Source: Vitellaria paradoxa
Lineage: Eukaryota; Streptophyta; Magnoliopsida; Ericales; Sapotaceae
Length of the DNA stretch: 64,000 nt
Assembly (NCBI GenBank): GCA_019916065.1
Contig: CM034239.1
Location: forward strand, 31,768,419-31,832,418
Direction: 5' to 3'
Notes under the pieces: generated by a model
Databases searched by the model: none
What the model was told of the DNA's origin: nothing
The model's input: the letters and a program-made list of their open reading frames with translations, nothing else
Shown here: in pieces, positions 59,041 to 64,000 of the stretch
How the letters are laid out: the number at the start of each line of letters is the position of its first letter
Position numbering within the stretch: the stretch's first letter is position 1
Position numbers and translations under genes: made by a program

Positions 59041-60396
59041 GATTCTCCCATCAATGAGACATTCCCTGATGAGCAGTTGTTCCACATAGACTCTTCTGAG
59101 GTACCTTGGTTTGCAGATATAGCCAACTACCTAGATTCAGGTATTGTGCCTTCTCACTGGACCATGCTGGATAGAAGGAAGTTCTTTAGGAATGTGAGAC
59201 ACTTTTTCTGGGATGACCCTTATTTGTTTAAGTATTGCTCAGATCAAGTCATAAGGAGATGCATACCCGAGAGTGAAGCCCAGAGTGTCATCAGTTTTTG
59301 TCATACTCTTGCATGTGGAGGTCATTTTTCAGCTAGGAAAACAGTGGCAAAGATTTTACAGAGTGGATTGTTTTGGCCTACCATGTTCAGGGATGTGCAT
59401 GCCTTTTGTGTTGCTTGTGATAGGTGTCAAAGGCTTGGTAAGATCACTAGGAGAAACATGATGCCACTTCACCCCATTTATGTGCTTGATATCTTGATTG
59501 TTGGGGTATGGATTTTATGGGACCATTTGTGAATTCATTGGCAATGAGTATATCTTAGTGGCAGTGGATTATGTTTCAAAGTGGGTAGAAGCCATACCAA
59601 CTAGGACCAATGACCACAAGGTAGTGATAAAATTTTGAAGAAAAATGTGTTTTCAAGATTTAGAATGCCAAAGGCCATGATAAGTGATAGGGGAACACAT
59701 TTTTACAATAGACATGTTGGTCTTTTGATGAAGAAGTATGGGGTGTTACACAAGGTTGGAACATCTTACCACCTCCAAACAAGTGGACAAGCTGAATTAG
59801 CCAATAGAGAGATCAAAAGAATCATTGAAAAAACAGTGAATCCCACAAGGAAAGATTGGTCTTTGAAATTGGTTGATGCACTTTAGGCTTATAGGACTGC
59901 CTACAAGACTATCCTAGGCATGTCTCCTTATAGGTTAGTGTATGGAAAAGCTTGTCATCTTCCTGTGGAACTTGAACACAAGGCCTTTTGGGCAGTGAGA
60001 CATTTTAATGAGAGCATCACTGAATCTGGTTTACAAAGAAAATTGCAACTAAATGAGCTTGAGGAGATTAGGAATGATGCATATGAGAATGCTAAGATCA
60101 CCAAGGATAGAGTGAAGAAATGGCATGATACACATATCCTCAAAAGAGAGTTGTTTGTAGGTCAAAAGGTCTTGTTGTATGACTCAAGGTTACACTTGTT
60201 TCCTGGGAAGTTGAAATCAAGATGGAGTGGTCCATATGTGATTCAGAACATCACTGAGTTTGGGGCTGTTGACATTCAAAATCCAACCTCCAAGAATGTT
60301 TTTAGAGTGAATGGACAGAGATTGAAAGAGTATCATGAGAATTTTGTTGCTGAAGTAGAGAGTTGGGATCTTGAAGATCCCCCAAATTCTGTTTGA
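59041..60396 (+). pseudogene. Element C integrase
   Basis: The zinc part is complete: [16 protein letters not shown] and [12 protein letters not shown]. After it, base losses near 59496, 59543 and 59634 break the catalytic core, and a TAG at 59883-59885 replaces a Trp codon seen in B. The core still shows [13 protein letters not shown] and [14 protein letters not shown], and the C-terminal part (59920-60396) is open with [20 protein letters not shown]. It ends with a stop after DLEDPPNSV at 60396. Confidence 0.88.
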
Positions 60397-61479
60397 ATGA
60401 AGGAAGAATTCTGATTTTGTATCATAGTAGTGTAGGTTCTGTTATGCTTTTGATTTTCTGTTTTCTTTTGTTTTTGTAAAAAAAAAAAAAAAAAAAAAAA
60501 GAGGTTGTATATGGTTATTGCTAACCTTCAGTTTTCAGCTGCAAGTAGTACTCAACTGAGGAAGTGAAGAATCTGCTTGATGAAAAGAATCCATTCACAT
60601 CTGATGTGATCAGTTGCTATTGCAACTGCAGCTGTGATCATGCAGTAGCTGGACTAAATGCCTTGCCACTGCTGAAATGTGAGCTTGAAACAAGTTGGTG
60701 GGGAATTGGTCACAGCAGCTGACTATCATCTTTCATTTCTTGGTAATAAGTTGAATTTTCATTCACAATCTTCAGGTATGTTACTTCACCAACCTTTCTT
60801 TAATTTGCTGGTTTAATACATTGAGGACAATGCATGATTTTAGTTGGGGGGGACACAATCTGAGTTTGTGGATGTGAATAGTATTTTTACTGAAATTTGC
60901 TGAATTGAGTGATTGGATATGATCAGAATGTTTTGAATATGATTTGGAATTGTTTGAATTGAATTAAGATCATGCTTATGTCAGTTTGAGTTTGCATATG
61001 TTGAAAATTTGAAAAAAAAAAAATTGAAAATTTGGAAAAATTGCAAAACTTCTTCTTGAATTAGTTATTTTTTTGAAATAATTTTCAAATCCTAGCTGTT
61101 GGCAAAACTTAATTTGAGTATTCTTAAGAAATGGGGGAAGAATTTCTGGTTTTCTGGACACTGGAATTGCAAATTGCTGATAACCTGTATTCGAATATGG
61201 GTCTGGGTATTCGAATATAATGTCGGTTTTAAATCCTGTATATACCCGTGAGTGGCCCCATTCAAGTTCCTGTTCTATTCGAATACGAGCCCTGGTGCCC
61301 ACAACCCTGAAACCTTCACCATTCCACATCTTCTTCCAGTCTTTTACTTTCAGATTATCTGAGTGTGATTTTGAGTTGACATTAAAAGGAAGATTCAGAT
61401 ACAGAGCTGCGATTGAAGAAGCTAGGGTTTACAGCTTTGGAAAATTTCTGATAAAGGGTGAAAAATCAATTGAAGCAAG
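60397..61479 (+). promoter_or_regulatory. Element C spacer with palindromes ahead of accessory ORF
   Basis: A run of 23 A lies at 60478-60500, close after the integrase stop. ACATTGAGGACAATGCATGA followed by TTTTAGTTGGGGGGGACA lies at 60820-60857, a block shared with E1 and B. ATTCGAAT sites at 61189, 61209 and 61277 surround a TATATA at 61239-61244. The ORF starts about 240 bases downstream. The arrangement parallels that in B. Confidence 0.55.
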
Positions 61480-62859
61480 ATGCCACCAAAGAGGATGAAG
61501 AAGATGGCTTACAAAGGTAAGGCTAAAAGAAGGAGCATGAGGATTTTGAGCCAACATGGTAAGGGTTCTTCACTTGTTGTTCAGGAACCCATAACATATG
61601 AATTGTCATCTTCTAAATCAGACCGTAGGTCCTCCTCTAGAACAGAATCATTCCATTCTGTACGTAATGAGAGTTTGAGTGAGAGACATGATGATCATGT
61701 CTCTAATGTTGAAAAGGAAAACTCTGTTGGAGTTCCTGAGAATGTGCCTACTAAGGAACACACTACAGCTCCTGAGCATGAGGTCCACACCTCTGAAAAG
61801 GTTCCTGAGGATGAACCTGAAGCACAATCTGACCATGATCTTTTTGATGAGGGTTCTTTTGATAACTTGAGGTTTTCCAACAAAGCTTCAGAGCTGAAAT
61901 ATGATGAGAATTACAGCAAGAGAGCTGTGTTGAGTGAAAGAGGAATTAAATTGGAGGATTACAATGAACCACCCTATGAATTGTTAGAATTATTTGAGAA
62001 AAGGGGCTGGGCACATTGGGTTACAACAAGTAGGAGGGCTGTGGTACCATATGTGAGAGAGTTTTACTCAAATGCTAAAGTGGGTATGATTCATGGGAGA
62101 CCTGAGATAAACTCTAAGGTTAGAGGGAAGAGAATTAGTTTGAATCTTGAGAAGATTTCTTTCATAGGTCACTTGCCTGTTGAAAGAATACCCGAATCCA
62201 CACCTAAACAAAAAGCACAATGGGAGAAGCAATTGCATAAGGACAATTTGGCTAGGCTCTTCACAGCCAACCCTCAAGCTCAATGGACCACTGCTAGGAT
62301 GTCCAAGTCAGGAATTACTCCCAAAAGTAATGTCCTTCACATGCTAGTCTGTTCTTTATTTCTGCCCCATGCTTACAAGTCAACCATCACTCTAGAACAA
62401 GCCATGATTATGGGAAAGTTGTTGTTAGGCATTCCCATGGATTTACCTTACCACATTTGGTTGGTTATTTCTCATGTGGTAGAGAAATCAGAATCCACTG
62501 CTGGGCTGCCTTTTGGAGGTTTAATTACAGAGATAATTCAGCACTTTTTGGGAATAGAGGAAGAGGCAGGAATGGCCATTGTGAAAGCTGCTCCTTTGAT
62601 AGACAAGATATCTATGAATCGAAGTCGAGGACAATTGAAGAAGGCTGCTCCACCTGCAGTTGAGAACAACCAGCAGCAGCCAGCAGAGGAGGAGGCAACT
62701 GAAGCAGCCCCCATGAGCACAGAGGAGAAGTTGAAGTTAATCCAGCAAAATCAAGAAGTACTGATGAGGGAAGTTAGTGAGCTGAGACAGGGGCAGCAAA
62801 AGCTTATTCGAATGGTGGAGAGCATATTCGAATTGAGTCAAGAAGGGAGAAATGCTTAA
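61480..62859 (+). CDS. Element C accessory ORF, 459 residues, open
   Basis: The ATG at 61480 gives MPPKRMKKMAYKGKAKRRSM, a strongly basic start with no signal peptide. An acidic, Pro/Glu-rich stretch follows (residues about 45-125). A conserved domain begins at FDNLRFSNKASELKYDENYS and includes LFEKRGWAHWV, VVPYVREFYSNAKV and VRGKRISLNLEKISFIGHLP. Residues about 285-370 are more hydrophobic (MLVCSLFLPHAYKS, GLPFGGLITEII). The last 45 residues (KLKLIQQNQEVLMREVSELR) form a likely coiled coil. It is homologous to the broken ORF in B. I recognise the plant 'putative plant transposon protein' type; the name is from memory. The position is where Athila elements carry an env-like ORF, but the basic start and lack of clear membrane segment argue against an envelope protein. 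It is the only complete long ORF in the window. Confidence 0.8.
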   Translation: MPPKRMKKMAYKGKAKRRSMRILSQHGKGSSLVVQEPITYELSSSKSDRRSSSRTESFHSVRNESLSERHDDHVSNVEKENSVGVPENVPTKEHTTAPEHEVHTSEKVPEDEPEAQSDHDLFDEGSFDNLRFSNKASELKYDENYSKRAVLSERGIKLEDYNEPPYELLELFEKRGWAHWVTTSRRAVVPYVREFYSNAKVGMIHGRPEINSKVRGKRISLNLEKISFIGHLPVERIPESTPKQKAQWEKQLHKDNLARLFTANPQAQWTTARMSKSGITPKSNVLHMLVCSLFLPHAYKSTITLEQAMIMGKLLLGIPMDLPYHIWLVISHVVEKSESTAGLPFGGLITEIIQHFLGIEEEAGMAIVKAAPLIDKISMNRSRGQLKKAAPPAVENNQQQPAEEEATEAAPMSTEEKLKLIQQNQEVLMREVSELRQGQQKLIRMVESIFELSQEGRNA

Positions 62860-64000
62860 TTTCAGTATTTCAGCCATGATTCAGACCTTTTTGTCCTTGA
62901 AACCAGATTTTTGACAGCAAATCTTTAGAATATTTCAAATATGTTTTGTCAACAATAGGATTTGGATTGATGTTCCTGCTGTTTGTTTCTTTTGATTAGG
63001 TTTAAGTTGTTTTGTTTTATTTTTGCTACCTATGACTTTGAACTTACAACTTGGAATGAATGAAATTTCTGTTTTCTTGGAATTAGTGATGTCATTTGCA
63101 TAAATTGGATTGAGCTGAGTTGAAGCATGAAATTTTAAGAGTTGTTGTGGTTGCCATGTGTTTTTAAGTTGAAAGGTTTGTGAATGGATTTAGTTTGAGG
63201 ATTGTTGATCTAACATTTGTCTTGAGGAATGAAATTATGAATGAATAATGTGTTTTATGGATTTCCATATATAGTGGAGACTTAAAACCTGAAGTGAGAT
63301 ATTTGAGCTTTAAACTTTGTTCATGAGAGACTTCATTTACTCTAAGGGCTTTCCAAAAGCTCAAGCTTTTTGCACTTCAAATTCCTTCAATAACTCCACT
63401 TATACTATTTTGCTTTAGGTGTTTGTGAAGTGATAGAAGAATGGAACTAGACTTCTGATTCTTAACTTTTATGGTTGGATGGAATGAAATCATAGAAGTG
63501 ATATTAGGCCATTTTTCTTAACATTTGAGCTTGGAATGCCTTTCTTTGATAAACATGATCATTGTAGCCAAGTTTGAGCCTTATTAGAGCATTCATACTT
63601 CTTCATTTTTACCACATAATTCCTTTAACCAAAATGAATGCTCTCTAGCCTTCCCTATGTATTTTGGAATGCACTGAGAATAGAAATGAAGGTTGGTGGG
63701 CTGAATTGTGGGATTTGGAGGTGAGAAGAAAGAAAAATGAATGGAATGAGAAAAAAAGAAAATGTTAAGGGAAATTGTTGATAAAAAGAAAATCAAAAAG
63801 GTGGAAACTGTTTTAATTTTGAAATACATTCACTTGAGGTAACTTTCAATTTCAAAAAAAAAAAAACACAATACAAATGAATTGTAGAAGGGTGGAAGAA
63901 AGTTTATTTCAGTATTTCAAATCAGTTTTTGAATTCCTTATCCTTTCCTTCTATTACCTTATTAAACCTCATGGCCCCATTACAACCCATTGCAAGTCCT
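62860..64000 (+). other. Element C 3' noncoding tail (to window end)
   Basis: No gene supported. A T-rich stretch follows the ORF, as in B. A purine-rich A tract lies at 63715-63870. The block GGCCCCATTACAACCCATTG (63973-63992) matches the block in B that lies about 550 bases before the 3' LTR. Confidence 0.6.

Larger units (their letters stand above)
52612..64000 (+). mobile_element. Element C: Athila-type Ty3 retrotransposon, 3' end outside window
   Basis: The 5' LTR (52612-54131) starts TGATTGG and ends CA. A tRNA-Asp primer site follows at 54139. Coding order is as in B: gag, protease, RT, RNase H, integrase, accessory ORF. The 3' LTR is not reached; the window ends in the ATTACAACC block that in B lies about 550 bases before the 3' LTR. 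Frames are broken mainly by single-base losses in short homopolymer runs. The accessory ORF is open. It shares many protein blocks with B, but its LTR is different. Confidence 0.9.

Noticed and set aside
61480..62859. A host plant gene
   Set aside because: It sits between pol and the 3' tail of element C, and a broken homologue sits at the same place in element B.

Overview
This window is repeat-dominated nuclear DNA of a flowering plant, most likely a eudicot. The evidence is plant-type Ty3 retrotransposons with the LTR starts, tRNA-Asp primer sites and G-rich polypurine tracts of Athila-type elements, a plant L1 LINE with a DUF4283 ORF1, a Tekay/Del-like chromovirus primed by initiator tRNA-Met, and a Tourist-like MITE. 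I found no host gene, tRNA, rRNA or CRISPR array. Species cannot be named from the sequence.

The window is a set of nested insertions whose order can be read from target site duplications (TSDs). The outermost unit is a Tat-like Ty3 element (called A here). Its 5' LTR starts at 451 inside a Copia reverse transcriptase remnant (1-450). The LTR is split at 599/22542 by a Tekay-like element (600-22536, minus strand, TSD TCAGT/TCGGT). The Tekay element is itself split by an L1 LINE (2821-15995, minus strand, TSD CCTCAAAT), and the LINE by a gag-only LTR element E1 (4773-11962, plus strand, TSD TGAAT). A's 5' LTR resumes at 22542 and ends near 27092. A's interior (27093-37236) holds a decayed gag, no recognisable pol, a solo LTR of the E1 superfamily (29688-31331, minus strand, TSD ACCAT), long minisatellites and a 156-bp MITE.

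A's 3' LTR starts at 37237 and is broken almost at once by an Athila-type element B (37259-51012, TSD CCCCC). It resumes at 51018 and is broken again at 52612 by a second Athila-type element C, which runs off the right edge of the window. B and C have the same order: LTR, tRNA-Asp primer site, gag, protease, RT, RNase H, integrase, then a separate downstream accessory ORF. B is clearly dead, with stops and frameshifts. C is interrupted almost only by single-base losses in short homopolymer runs, and its accessory ORF (61480-62859, 459 codons) is open.

The most unusual signals are regulatory. Each Athila-type element carries its own CpG-centred palindrome (TTCGAA in B, ATTCGAAT in C, TCCGGA in E1 and the solo LTR) repeated in its LTR. 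In B and C the same palindromes recur just upstream of the accessory ORF next to a TATA-like box, which suggests an internal promoter. In C eight of eleven sites form four pairs set 20-21 bp apart. Autonomous and gag-only elements also share several noncoding modules: a U5 block, a GGACAA-to-AGTTGGGGGG block after the coding region, and an ATTACAACC block near the 3' end.
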